Positions 33,603 through 43,477 of a stretch of DNA of 64,000 nt are shown one piece after another. The notes beneath the pieces were generated by a model. The model made no database searches. It was not told the DNA's origin and was given only the letters and a program-made list of their open reading frames with translations. The stretch comes from Oncomelania hupensis (Eukaryota; Mollusca; Gastropoda; Littorinimorpha; Pomatiopsidae), in NCBI GenBank assembly GCA_036898135.1, contig CM072521.1, forward strand, positions 68,606,489-68,670,488, given 5' to 3'. Numbering within the stretch: the first letter of the stretch is position 1; the number at the start of each line of letters is the position of its first letter. The translations under genes and the position numbers were made by a program.

Positions 33603-33676
33603 GAACTTTCCAGAAAAAGAACTCTACAGTCAAGAACTTTCTAGAAAAGAACTTTACAGAAAAGAACTTTCCAGAA
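33603..33676 (+). promoter_or_regulatory. Heat-shock-element-like array in the leader
   Basis: Four GAAnnTTnnnGAA 13-mers lie at 33603, 33634, 33649 and 33664, the last three in 15-bp phase. Three are perfect GAAnnTTCnnGAA trimers (for example GAACTTTCTAGAA), the consensus bound by heat-shock factor. The array ends nine bases before the gag ATG. Function is inferred from sequence only. Confidence 0.45.
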
Positions 33677-33684
33677 GCATCAAG

Positions 33685-36600
33685 ATGGCTGACTTCTGGC
33701 AGAAAGGGGTTGAACTAAATCTAAAAGGCAAACAGCTGACGGAGTACGTCAAATGCCAGGAGAGAATATTGCGTGAAGAAAGAGAAGAGCAGCGTCGCCG
33801 TGAAGAACGAGAATTAGAAGAGCAGCGTCGCCGTGAAGAACGAGAATTAGAAGAGCAACGACGCCGAGAAGAAAGAGAGTTCGAGCTGAAGCGTCTTGAA
33901 GGTGAGCGTCAGCACCAACTAGAGTTGGCGCGCATCCAGCAACAGCAGCATGCGCCACAAGTTATCAGTGACTTCAAGGCTCCAAAATTGCCAGTGTTCG
34001 TCGACAAAAAGGACCAGATCGACAGCTATCTGGCGAGGTTCGAAAGGTTCGCCGAAAGCGCTAAATGGCAACGTCAAGACTGGGCGATCATACTCAGCGC
34101 ACTACTGACGGGGAAGGCGCTCGATGTCTACAGTAGACTGTCGAATAATGACGCCAAAGACTACGACGTTTTGAAAGCGGCCCTATTGCAGTGCTACAAC
34201 TTTACAGAAAAGGGCTACCGTCAACGCTTTCGTGAATGCCGGCCTTTGTCAGACGAGACACCAAAGCAATTTGTGGAGCGCCTGTCATCATACCTACACA
34301 AGTGGGTGGAATTATCAGGCAAAGGGAAGACTTACGAGAGTCTCCATGAGCTGATCGTGAGGGAACAATTACTCAACGCCTGCCCTAAGGACCTCGCGAT
34401 CCACTTGGAAATACAAAAGTTGCAGACGCTAAAAGACGTTGCTGAGGCTGCTGAAAGATATCTTATCGCTCATGAGAAAACGTTGGGGCCACCCAGCGCG
34501 ACGAAACATTTTCAGAAGACTGGAAACCATGGGAACCAGATCCAAGGGAGCCAGACGAGCCAGAGACAGACGGACTCCACGCCACCTCCCAGGGAAGGGC
34601 AGTCAAGAGGCTGTTTCACCTGCAACGCTACAGACCACAGAGCAGCTAACTGTCCTCAAAACAAAAGTAGCGGACAGCGGGGCAGTACGGACAGTGCAGC
34701 GGTGGGCAACCGACAGAGACGTTTCTCCAATCAACGGCAAACCAGTAGATCTGACCATCAAGTGTGCGGCGGGAGCGTCATTCTTCCGAGTGAGACCAAG
34801 CGCACAGCTACTCCTGCGGACGTGCAAGAGTGCATGTCTGATGGCCAACTCCTCCTTGCCAACGGAAAATCCATCCCCGTCGTCGCCAGCGCAGCTGTGA
34901 CCGTACAGAACATGCCTGTTTCCAAGGGACGCGTCGGAAATCATGAAGTGACTGTCTTAAGAGACTCTGGCTGCAGTGGGGTCATCGTCAGAGAAGACCT
35001 AATCGCTAAAGAACAGTTCACTGGCGATTCTAAATGGACACTCATGGCCGACAGCAAATGTGTGAAAGCGCCAGTTGCAAAAATTCATGTCAACACCCCT
35101 TTCTACATAGGCGAAGTCGAAGCGGTTTGCCTGAAGAAGCCGCTGTATGATTTGATGATCGGGAATATCGACGGCGCGAGACGACCCGACGACCCCGATC
35201 CAGAGTGGAGTCCTGCCTCAACCCAACGCGTCGAAGTTGTGGAGGAGGATCCATTGCCGTTTCCCGATGGAGACCTTACAGAGCTGCTACGGGACAATGT
35301 GGTTACTCCGGCTCAGCCCTGCCGACCAGAGATCGTCGGTGCCGTTACTACCAGGGCCCAGGCCAAGAGAGACAAGACGTCTACGCCACTGAAGGTCGCC
35401 GACAACTCTAAAGCTGCCATCGTGGACCGAGATAAGCTGATCCAGCTCCAGGAAGCTGATAGCACTTTAAACAAGTACAGGAACCGCCAAGACCACGTGA
35501 CCAAGGGCAATGGCACGGTCTATTTTGAGGTGAAGGCCAAGATCCTGTACCGAATCTTCCAGCACCCGAGGGTCAACGGAGGGAAACCACTACGTCAAGT
35601 ACTGGTACCATTACCCTTAAGGCGCCAGGTGATGGAAGTAGCGCATGACTCAATTATGGGAGGTCACCTAGGTATCAAGAAGACGTCAGACCGAATCCAG
35701 GCGGTATTCTACTGGCCAGGACTTCATGCGGACGTCAGCCGTTTCTGCCGATCATGTGACATTTGCCAGAAGACCATACCTCGAGGAAGGGTCCCGAAAG
35801 TGCCTATGCAGAGGATGCCTCTGATCGACCGACCTTTCAAGAGGGTGGCCTTAGACTTAATCGGCGAAATAAGACCTCCGAGTGAAGAAGGTCATCGATG
35901 GGTACTGACTTTAGTGGACTATGCGACTCGGTACCCAGAAGCAGTGCCACTGAAGAAGATTGACACTGAAACTGTAGCAGAGGCACTGGTGGACATGTTC
36001 AGTAGGCTTGGAGTGCCTGAAGAGATCCTGACAGACCTCGGGACGCAGTTCGTCTCTGACTGCATGAAGGAGGTCAACAGACTGCTGAGCATCCGGCATT
36101 TGACTACGACACCCTACCATCCAATGTGCAACGGGCTCGTCGAAAAGTTCAATGCTACGCTGAAGTCCACCCTGAAGAAACTGTGCAGCGAGCAGCCCAG
36201 ACAATGGCATCGCTACATCAACGCCCTACTTTTCGCCTACAGAGAAGTACCGCAGGAGTCCACCGGCTTTTCTCCGTTCGAGCGGCTGTACGGAAGAACC
36301 ATCCGAGGGCCGATGCACATCCTAAAAGAACTGTGGACGAAAGAAGTGGACACCCCAGAGGTGAAGAACAGTTACCAGTACGTGTTTGAGCTACGGGAGA
36401 AGCTGGAGCAGACTCTCGAGATAGCCAGAGAAAACCTGAAGAAGTCCCAAGACTGTGGAAAGCACTACTACGATCGTAGGGCTGTGAACAGGAAGTTTAA
36501 ACCTGGCAACAAAGTGCTGGTGCTGCTACCTACTGATCATAATAAGTTGCTGATGCAGTGGAAAGGCCCGTACGAAGTGGAGACCGTGGTGGGTATCAAC

Positions 36601-37161
36601 GACTACAAGGTGAAGGTCGGCCAGCATTCCAAGATATACCACGCCAACCTCCTTAAGCTGTACGTAGAAAGGCCATCAGAGACTGTGCACGCAGCCACAG
36701 CAGCTGTGACCGACGACAGCTTTGACAGCGAAGAACTGTTGGAACTGGGAGACTTCCACAGCAAAGAAGGCATTGATGATATTAAGCTAGGACCAAGCTT
36801 GACGGAAGGTCAAAAGATGGAGCTCAAGGACCTTATGGGCGAGTTTCCCCATAACTTCAATGATGTCCCAGGCTCTACGACTTTGGTCGAACATGAAGTC
36901 CACACCCAGACCTGGAAGGAGCATCTGCAGACCTTGAGGGAGCTGTTCCACCGTCCCGCAGAAGCCAACCTGACCGTAAGACCCAGCGAATGCATCCTGG
37001 GAGCTGACGACGTCGACTGCGTCGGACATCCGATGGAAGAAGGACACAACAGAGGACGCACTGATTCCAGGGAAGCCCACGTGATCATCGTCTTTGACCC
37101 TGGGCCGATGACGACTGCAACTGACGAGGGCGTCGTTTCCTTGCGAATGAAAGAACGTTGA
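33685..37161 (+). CDS. gag-protease-integrase polyprotein with truncated RT remnant
   Basis: 1158 residues in one frame from an ATG in good context (AAGATGG). Residues 20-75 are an E/R-rich coiled coil. About 97-265 is a gag capsid-like domain. A CCHC knuckle follows (C310, C313, H318, C323), then the retropepsin motif D427-S-G. The integrase zinc finger is H654/H661 with C691/C694, and the catalytic triad is D724, D784, E820 with 35 residues between the last two (D,D35E). A C-terminal integrase domain ends near 1000. Residues 1030-1074 match the stretch normally just before RT, and 1075-1105 match the stretch after the YxDD motif, so motifs 1-5 of RT are gone. RNase H is also absent. In an intact relative the product would be cut by its own protease and act in virus-like particles. 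Here it could supply gag, PR and IN only. Confidence 0.93.
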   Translation: MADFWQKGVELNLKGKQLTEYVKCQERILREEREEQRRREERELEEQRRREERELEEQRRREEREFELKRLEGERQHQLELARIQQQQHAPQVISDFKAPKLPVFVDKKDQIDSYLARFERFAESAKWQRQDWAIILSALLTGKALDVYSRLSNNDAKDYDVLKAALLQCYNFTEKGYRQRFRECRPLSDETPKQFVERLSSYLHKWVELSGKGKTYESLHELIVREQLLNACPKDLAIHLEIQKLQTLKDVAEAAERYLIAHEKTLGPPSATKHFQKTGNHGNQIQGSQTSQRQTDSTPPPREGQSRGCFTCNATDHRAANCPQNKSSGQRGSTDSAAVGNRQRRFSNQRQTSRSDHQVCGGSVILPSETKRTATPADVQECMSDGQLLLANGKSIPVVASAAVTVQNMPVSKGRVGNHEVTVLRDSGCSGVIVREDLIAKEQFTGDSKWTLMADSKCVKAPVAKIHVNTPFYIGEVEAVCLKKPLYDLMIGNIDGARRPDDPDPEWSPASTQRVEVVEEDPLPFPDGDLTELLRDNVVTPAQPCRPEIVGAVTTRAQAKRDKTSTPLKVADNSKAAIVDRDKLIQLQEADSTLNKYRNRQDHVTKGNGTVYFEVKAKILYRIFQHPRVNGGKPLRQVLVPLPLRRQVMEVAHDSIMGGHLGIKKTSDRIQAVFYWPGLHADVSRFCRSCDICQKTIPRGRVPKVPMQRMPLIDRPFKRVALDLIGEIRPPSEEGHRWVLTLVDYATRYPEAVPLKKIDTETVAEALVDMFSRLGVPEEILTDLGTQFVSDCMKEVNRLLSIRHLTTTPYHPMCNGLVEKFNATLKSTLKKLCSEQPRQWHRYINALLFAYREVPQESTGFSPFERLYGRTIRGPMHILKELWTKEVDTPEVKNSYQYVFELREKLEQTLEIARENLKKSQDCGKHYYDRRAVNRKFKPGNKVLVLLPTDHNKLLMQWKGPYEVETVVGINDYKVKVGQHSKIYHANLLKLYVERPSETVHAATAAVTDDSFDSEELLELGDFHSKEGIDDIKLGPSLTEGQKMELKDLMGEFPHNFNDVPGSTTLVEHEVHTQTWKEHLQTLRELFHRPAEANLTVRPSECILGADDVDCVGHPMEEGHNRGRTDSREAHVIIVFDPGPMTTATDEGVVSLRMKER

Positions 37162-37400
37162 CTGTGTGGATGAACTAAAAATATTGGTAATGACAGACTT
37201 GAAAATGAAAAACGTTGACTGGGTAAATGATATGTGAACATTGACAGTATCCAGAAAGATTTGCAGATGAGAAACATTGACTCTGTGTGAATGAATTGTG
37301 AACATTGACAGAATCCAGAAAGACTTGCAGATGAGAAACTTTGACTCTGTGTGAATGAACTGTGAACACTGACAGTACTCAGGCAGACTGAAATAAGTCT
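37150..37400 (+). repeat. ~63-bp degenerate repeats before the polypurine tract, copy 2
   Basis: Four diverged units sharing GAACATTGACAG, TCCAGAAAGA and TTGCAGATGAGAAAC. Homologous to 482-720 of copy 1. Confidence 0.8.
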
Positions 37401-37468
37401 TAATTCTGTACTTTGTTTGTGCATTACGTTTCAACGTTGTTGAAAGAAATTAAGTAAATTTCTTCTTG

Positions 37469-37480
37469 AGTGGGGGGTTA
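37469..37480 (+). other. Polypurine tract, copy 2
   Basis: AGTGGGGGGTTA directly precedes the 3' LTR, the expected site for plus-strand priming. Copy 1 has the complement at 433-446. Confidence 0.75.
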
Positions 37481-38095
37481 TGTTACGTTGAAACGAACGA
37501 AAGTGTGTCTAAAGCGCGCACGATAGATCTAATCGTTTCGATTTGCAAAGTATTCAATAATGGAGTTTATTTACCTTTGATTTGAGTTTGCATTGTTGTT
37601 AGGAGAGGCTTTGTATAACGTTGATAATTTGCGAAGTTTCTGGATCTGCGTGTTTACTCTTGATAGAAATTTCCGGATGGATATCGAAGGTCGTGAATGT
37701 TCCCGGAAGTAGAGAAAATGTGTAATGACGTAAGCCAGTGATGACGATCTTTAGTTCGATTGGTGGCAGTACGTCATTTCTACCATGTACCATATTGTTC
37801 CAGAAAAGAGAGAGGTTATTTAATCGTGTGCCGAGTCGCTGTTGGGATAGTAAAGTTGTTGATAGTGATTTGGAAAGTTGCTGTGAAAGTTGTTGAGTTG
37901 AATTGAGAATTGTATGCAGTTGTTGATGTGTGCTGAATAAAAGTGGAAAACTTCATACGTCGACTTTGTGAATTGTATGCTGTTTGGACGGGCTGTGTGA
38001 ATAAACGAATCTGAGTTACACAACTATCAGGAATTCAAGCATCGGGGCTGAATCAGATACTGATAGAAAACACCAACATCAAACGGAGTGTAACA
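37481..38095 (+). repeat. 3' LTR, Gmr1-like copy 2
   Basis: 615 bp. I found no difference from 32525-33139 when reading the two side by side. Confidence 0.95.
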
Positions 38096-38245
38096 CCACC
38101 CACCCACACATACACACACACACACACACGCAGGCATACACGCGCAAGTACATACACGCATTCGCGTAAAACACTGTTCTGTATCTCAAGATTGCATAAA
38201 CAATCTATTAAACCTTTTAGCTTAAGAATAATTATTCTTTAGCCT

Positions 38246-38847
38246 TATCGTATCCCGTAACTCGAAAGTCATTGGGGCACCACAGAATGATTGTTTAACC
38301 AGCGTACTCCATCTTTCTCTGTCCTCAGCAACCCTCATGGCTTTGCTCAGTGTCAAGCCAAATCAGTCTCGAATGTTGTCCTCCCACTTCTTTTTCTGTC
38401 TCCCATTTCTTCTGCCTCCTTGTACCGTACCTTGCAGGGTGGTTATTGCAACGTCTGATGCTCTGGTGACGTGGCCATACAATCGGATTTTCCGTTTCTT
38501 CACCACTGTGAGCATATCATCGGGTTGTCCAATGGCTTGTGTGATGGTCTGTTGGACTTCGTCGTTGGTGGTGTGCTGGGTATAGGAAATGCCCGGAAGT
38601 CTTCTGTAGCACCTCATCTCCATGCTTTGTATTCTTCGTTGTAGATCTGCTGTGAGGGTCCATGTTTCACAAGCATATAGGAAAATGGAGAAGACAAGGT
38701 AGCGCAGCAGCCTTACTTTGGAGTGTGGACTGATGGTCCTGTCTTTCCAAATGATTTCAACCTTGTCAGGGCAGCAGTTGTTTGTGCAATCCTGGAGAGG
38801 ATTTTCTGTCGGGATCCACTGTCTGAGACAATGGCTCCTAAGTATTA
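38246..38847 (-). mobile_element. RTE-like LINE 3' fragment, copy H
   Basis: Minus-strand copy from a degenerate TATCGTATCCCGTAAC end through the RT C-terminal tail to the KYLGAIV-encoding region (GGCTCCTAAGTATT). The frame is broken, with one open stretch (38623-38363) coding the GHVTR-type tail. Confidence 0.9.
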
Positions 38848-39391
38848 ATTTTGTTAGTTCACAGCGTGGCTAATTGTTCCCTATTTTCATGTTTATGGTT
38901 TATGATAAAACCCAGACAGAACAGCTCCAAGAAAATGAACACTTTGGAAAATGCTAATGTTCACTTATGTGTATGATTTTCTGAAGATACATTTGAATGG
39001 CATGCCACCTTTTAAAATTAATTAAATACTTTATTTTTATAAATCTTCTTTGACATTATTAAAATTTAACTCTTTGTGGTAATGTAGTGTTTGTGCCTTT
39101 TGCCAGTCATATTATTTAATCTTCTTGTTTGTCTGTACCACATTTTGTGCTTCTACCGCTTCATAATGAAAACCTGCACTGTTGGATCCTTTGACGAGTC
39201 ATAAATAATGATAAGTGTTTTGTTTCTGGCTGTGACTTGGACGTCAAAACACAGAGATGCGTTTGGCATCAACAATGTTAGCTTGAAGTGCTTTGCGAGG
39301 ATTTTTTGCCAGCCATTGTTCTTCTTCTTTTAAGTTTATGTGTTTGTCTTTGTCCTCCTCTTTGTCGTCGTCGTCATCATCATCATCATCG

Positions 39392-39470
<79 letters not shown>

Positions 39471-39542
39471 TTCTTAGTTTCTTTCCTTTCCCTGTCATTT
39501 TGTTAGTGTTTTTTTTTTTTTGCTTGGTTGTCTTCATTCTCA
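38848..39542. other. AT-rich intergenic DNA and (CAT)n
   Basis: No gene. (CAT)n at 39375-39471 produces poly-His, poly-Ser and poly-Asp frames. A T-run lies at 39510-39521. Confidence 0.8.
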
Positions 39543-39968
39543 GTGGTAGCAGTATAATGGCAGTAGTAACAGTATAATGGCAGTAGTAACAGCTAAATGG
39601 CAGTGGGAACAGCATAATGACAGTGGTAACAGTATAATGGCAGCAGTAACAGCTAAATGGCAGTGGTAACAGTATAATGACAGTGGTAACAGTATAATGA
39701 CAGTGGTAACAGTATAATGACAGTGGTAAAGTATAATGACAGTGGGAACAGTATAATGGCAGTAAAAGCAATATAATGGCAGTAGAAATAGTATAATGGC
39801 AGTAATAACAGTATAATAGCAGTGGTGCCAGTATAATGGCAGTGGTACCAGTATAATGGCAGTGGTACCAGTATAATGGCAGTGGTGCCAGTATAATGGC
39901 AGTGGTACCAGTATAATAGCAGTGGTGCCAGTATAATGGCAGTGGTGCCAGTATAATGGCAGTGGTAC
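39543..39968. repeat. 20-bp minisatellite, about 21 copies
   Basis: Unit AGTATAATGGCAGTGGTAAC. The left half uses GTAAC variants and the right half GTACC/GTGCC variants. The right edge abuts, and seems to have destroyed, the first cysteines of a LINE zinc knuckle. Confidence 0.93.
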
Positions 39969-41172
39969 CAGTTACTCCCATTGTCAACGCTTTGGTCACA
40001 CAAAGAAAAGTTGTAAAATCGGGCAGAGGGTCTGTCCCTCTTGTGGTAAACCTGGTCACACATGCAGGGGACCAATGTAAGGCTACCAATAGGTGTTGCC
40101 TAAATTGTCAGAGTGACCACTCAGCCTCCAATTACAATTGTCCGGTCCCCGAACGGAGCGCTGTTTGGCGAACCAGCTGCGCGCGGTGATATATATGCCC
40201 CGCGCTCAAGCCATCTGTTTGGCTAAACACCAGCTTAAAACAAATACCGGTACTTCTGTTGCAGCTCCTTGTGCTCCAGCAGTCACACCATGTCATACCC
40301 ATCCCTGTGATCAGCCCGGATCGCCTCACCGCCTGGCCGTAGAGGGCGAAACTGTCAGGGTCTCCTATGCGGATTGGGCCCGACCGGGTGGGTCCCGACC
40401 TCTGTCTGGCTCAAGCGAGCCTACTCCTGTCTCCGTTCCTACACCTGACCCCGCGCGCGGACCTCTGCCAGATATTGATAGACTGGAAGCTATGATTATA
40501 CATGTAACTTCCCTAGTGTCTGTTCTTGTGGAGTCCATTACTACCTTGGTCGCCCACACATATTGATAGACTGGAAGCTATGATTATAAATGTAACTTCC
40601 CTAGTGTCTGTTCTTGTGGAGTCCATTACTACCTTGGTCGCCCACACATATTGATAGACTGTAAGCTATGATTATAAATGTAACTTCCCTAGTGTCTGTT
40701 CTTGTGGAGTCCATTACTACCTTGGTCGCCCACACATATTGATAGACTGGAAGCTATGATTATACATGTAACTTCCCTAGTGTCTGTTCTTGTGGAGTCC
40801 ATTACTACCTTGGTCGCCCACACATATTGATAGACTGGAAGCTATGATTATACATGTAACTTCCCTAGTGTCTGTTCTTGTGGAGTCCATTACTACCTTG
40901 GTCGCCCACACAAAGAGAAGCGATAATGCTCGGCCTGCTGAGCCTCGGAAGGAGGATAATTCCATGGCGGTAAACGAGAATGTTGCGCCGGGGGCCTGAC
41001 CCCTCCTCGGCCTGCGTTCTCCACCTGAGGTGCATAAGGTCGTTGTCCGTCCTGCTATGGACATCGTTTCATCATTTTTTGCAGAGTGGCGTGAGGGCTT
41101 TAGGAAAAAAAAGATAAAGGTTTGTGGATGTACAGTTGATTTTGATTTCAAGGAGGGACTTGTATTATAACG
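39969..41172 (+). pseudogene. LINE ORF1 (gag-like, CCHC knuckles) remnant
   Basis: Translation in changing frames shows HCQRFGHTKKSC (a knuckle lacking its first Cys), CPSCGKPGHTC and, after a frameshift near 40078, CLNCQSDHSASNYNC. A linker with YADWARPG and SVPTPDPARGPLP follows, then a helix-like segment DIDRLEAMIIHVTSLVSVL that is repeated at DNA level, and RPAEPRKEDNS. Three knuckles with such spacing are typical of ORF1 of Jockey/I/Nimb-like LINEs. A further open stretch (SSFFAEWREGFRKKKIK, 41065-41110) may be its end. ORF2 is absent. Confidence 0.65.
40473..40912. repeat. 88-bp tandem repeat arising within LINE ORF1, five copies
   Basis: Five head-to-tail copies starting TATTGATAGACTGGAAGC. 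Single-base differences (CTGGAA/CTGTAA, TACATG/AAATG) mark individual units. The first unit is in frame with ORF1 to its left and the last is continuous with ORF1 on its right. 88 bp is not a multiple of three, so the expansion breaks the gene. Confidence 0.93.
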
Positions 41173-41609
41173 GTTTGTTTGTTTTTGCTTACAAAAAAAT
41201 TTTCCCAGTATTTTCCATGTTTTCTTATCAGTGAATATAAATAGATTACAGAATGTATTACTAGTCGCAAACCCTGCTGACTCTTCTGACCTGTCTGACC
41301 TGGACCATTCGCCATCTTTTGCCAACATATATGATTTTTTTAAAATACGTTATATATATTAATTACTAATTGTATAATACTTTTACATGGGGGAAGGGGA
41401 CTGTGGTCTGACCACATGTTCGCGTTTTTTGTTTTGTTATTTGTTATATCTTTTTCATGTTGTCGGCCGACTGCCGGCTTCTGTCACGAGGGCATGACCT
41501 AGTGCCAGACCTGGTCTGGTGTTTAGGTTTTATTATGGGTTTCCAAGAAACCTTTCTAGGAGGTAAAGCTTCGCTTCGCTCGCTCCTCTGTTCCTGCTTA
41601 GCGCCGTCG
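41173..41609. other. Intergenic DNA
   Basis: No recognisable gene or repeat family. Confidence 0.5.
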
Positions 41610-41785
41610 TTGTTTGTAGATTATAGTCACACGGCACTTTCGCATATAGGTGACTACTGGACCGATTTATACTGGGGAAAGGGGAAAATAATATGATCAC
41701 ACGTTGACCAATCCGGGATTCGAACCAGCGACCTTTCGGTTACTAGCAAGACGCTCTTACCAACTGAGCTACCCGGCCCCACTAG
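41610..41785 (-). mobile_element. tRNA-derived SINE-C, copy 2
   Basis: Same head and body as 20876-21076: box B GGTTCGAATCC and box A TAGCTCAGTTGG on the minus strand. It lacks about 20 bp in the middle (the ACACCAGCGGGCCAG stretch). One base differs in the anticodon-like loop. Confidence 0.85.
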
Positions 41786-42467
41786 CGCCGTCAACCTGTT
41801 ATCTTTTTTTATCAGATAGGTTTGCCTATAGCAATGGCAGCAGCCTTTCAGGCGGAGGTGTTAGCAATATGATATAACTTAAGAAATGTTTATATTCTCT
41901 CTCTCCAGGCTTGCACAGTAAATGAGTTACATTTATTATGGGATACTTTTCCGTACAGTAGTGGCAACAGGCTTTCAGCGGACGTGTTGGTAATATGAGG
42001 GAAGTGCTAAAAGGTTTTAGTGGCTGGTGCCCTCACCTGTAACCTGTAGGCTGGTCGAGAGTGACGGAATAACGGTGAGCATGTTTGTGAGGGATTTGTA
42101 ACCAGCTTATGTCTTGTCACTGGCGTCACAGTGTTAACACAATACGTCAGCCTTTCTATGACGTTATCACCTTTGTAATACACCAACACAAAGACAGAAA
42201 GAAAGAAAAAAAAAAGAAAGAAACAAAGAATGAATGAATGGCTGCCATGTTGTTTCTCTGTAGTTTAGGCATTTGTGTTTGGATGGTGCTTTCACAAGGG
42301 GATTATACAATTTGAATACCCTCTCTAGCGCAGAAATAGATGTCAGCAGGCTTGTGTACCACTGCGCTATATAATACGGGCACCCAAATCGTGTAATGCC
42401 CCTGTGGCCTGTGTAACTTTAAAAGAGACACTTTAACTGTAGGTAGCCTTTATATTGAAAAATGTAA
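41786..42467. other. Intergenic DNA
   Basis: The phrase CAGGCGGAGGTGTTAGCAATATGA near 41849 recurs in altered form at 41976. No gene recognised. Confidence 0.45.
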
Positions 42468-42754
42468 TACCGGTACCCACCGATATTAGGACCTGTACCC
42501 ACCGTATTAGGACCTGTACCCACCGGTATTAGGACCTGTATCCACCGGTATTAGGACCTGTACCCACCGGTATTAGGACCTGTACCCACCGATATTAGGA
42601 CCTGTACCCACCGATATTAGGACATGTACCCATCGATATTAGGACATGTACCCATCGATATTAGGACCTGTACCCATCGATATTAGGACATGTACCCAAC
42701 GATATTAGGACATGTACCCAACGATATTAGGACCTGTACCCACTGATATTAGGA
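42468..42754. repeat. 22-bp minisatellite, about 13 copies
   Basis: Unit ATTAGGACCTGTACCCACCG with GATA/GGTA and ACCTG/ACATG variants grouped in blocks. Confidence 0.93.
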
Positions 42755-43102
42755 TAGATTTCAACATAAAGGTCATTGGAAGGCATAAAGGGATCGTGCA
42801 TGTGTTCCACAGGCTTTGAAAACATAGGGTTGGTGAACCACAGATCTAGGGAACACAGAAATGACTCCGCCATGTTAGGCTGTTATCTCACCTCTAGATT
42901 TTGATAACTGGAACTTGTCTGAAGGACCCAAGAAATGGCGGAATATATATCTAAGTAGGCTTTTTACAAATGTGAGTAAATAGAAGTCCTGTATTGTTTT
43001 TCAGTTGGCTGCTGTTCCCATGGTTTGGTAGCAAGTCAGTACAAATATGTACACACTGGACGTCTGACATTCTAATGTTTGTTTGGATGTAGGAGTGTAT
43101 TT

Positions 43103-43126
43103 GCTTGTATGTGTGTGTGTGTGTGA

Positions 43127-43184
<58 letters not shown>

Positions 43185-43450
43185 GAATACGAATACGAAT
43201 ACGAATACGAATATTTATTGTCATAAGACCAAAACAATCTTCAGTCTAATCTACGTGTTAGTTTTAGTTCTTTTTGATCAGCACGTGTGCCTTTAGTTCA
43301 GCTAGTAATTTATCAGCGTATTTTTAATAAAAGTTGAGTTTTTATTCCGTGATTCATCGTCTTCTGATTTCTGATGGTGTGTGTGTGTGTGTGTGTGTGT
43401 GCATGTGAGAGAGAGAGAGAAAGAGAAAGATAGAGAGAGAGAATCAATGT
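43103..43450. repeat. (GT)n tracts, (GAATAC)n and (GA)n
   Basis: (GT)n at 43109-43180 and 43377-43401, five CGAATA units at 43187-43213, GA-rich tract at 43407-43442. Ordinary sequence lies between. Confidence 0.85.
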
Positions 43451-43477
43451 CATGATTTGGGCAAGAGAGAAAAGCAA

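Larger units (their letters stand above)
32520..38100 (+). mobile_element. Gmr1-like Ty3/Gypsy LTR retrotransposon, copy 2 (intact ORF, RT core deleted)
   Basis: The element proper is 32525-38095 (5571 bp), flanked by a perfect 5-bp duplication CCACC (32520-32524 and 38096-38100). Both LTRs are 615 bp, begin TGTTACG and end GTGTAACA, and appear identical, indicating a very recent insertion. The internal part has a primer-binding site, a leader, one ORF and a polypurine tract. Domain order gag-PR-IN-(RT remnant) is the Gmr1-like order. The RT palm and RNase H are absent, so mobilisation needs RT from another element. The insertion lies in a CACCC/CA microsatellite. Confidence 0.95.

Noticed and set aside
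39244..40089. ORF with a poly-Asp run and Thr/Ile repeats
   Set aside because: Formed by the (CAT)n microsatellite and the 20-bp array, read antisense.
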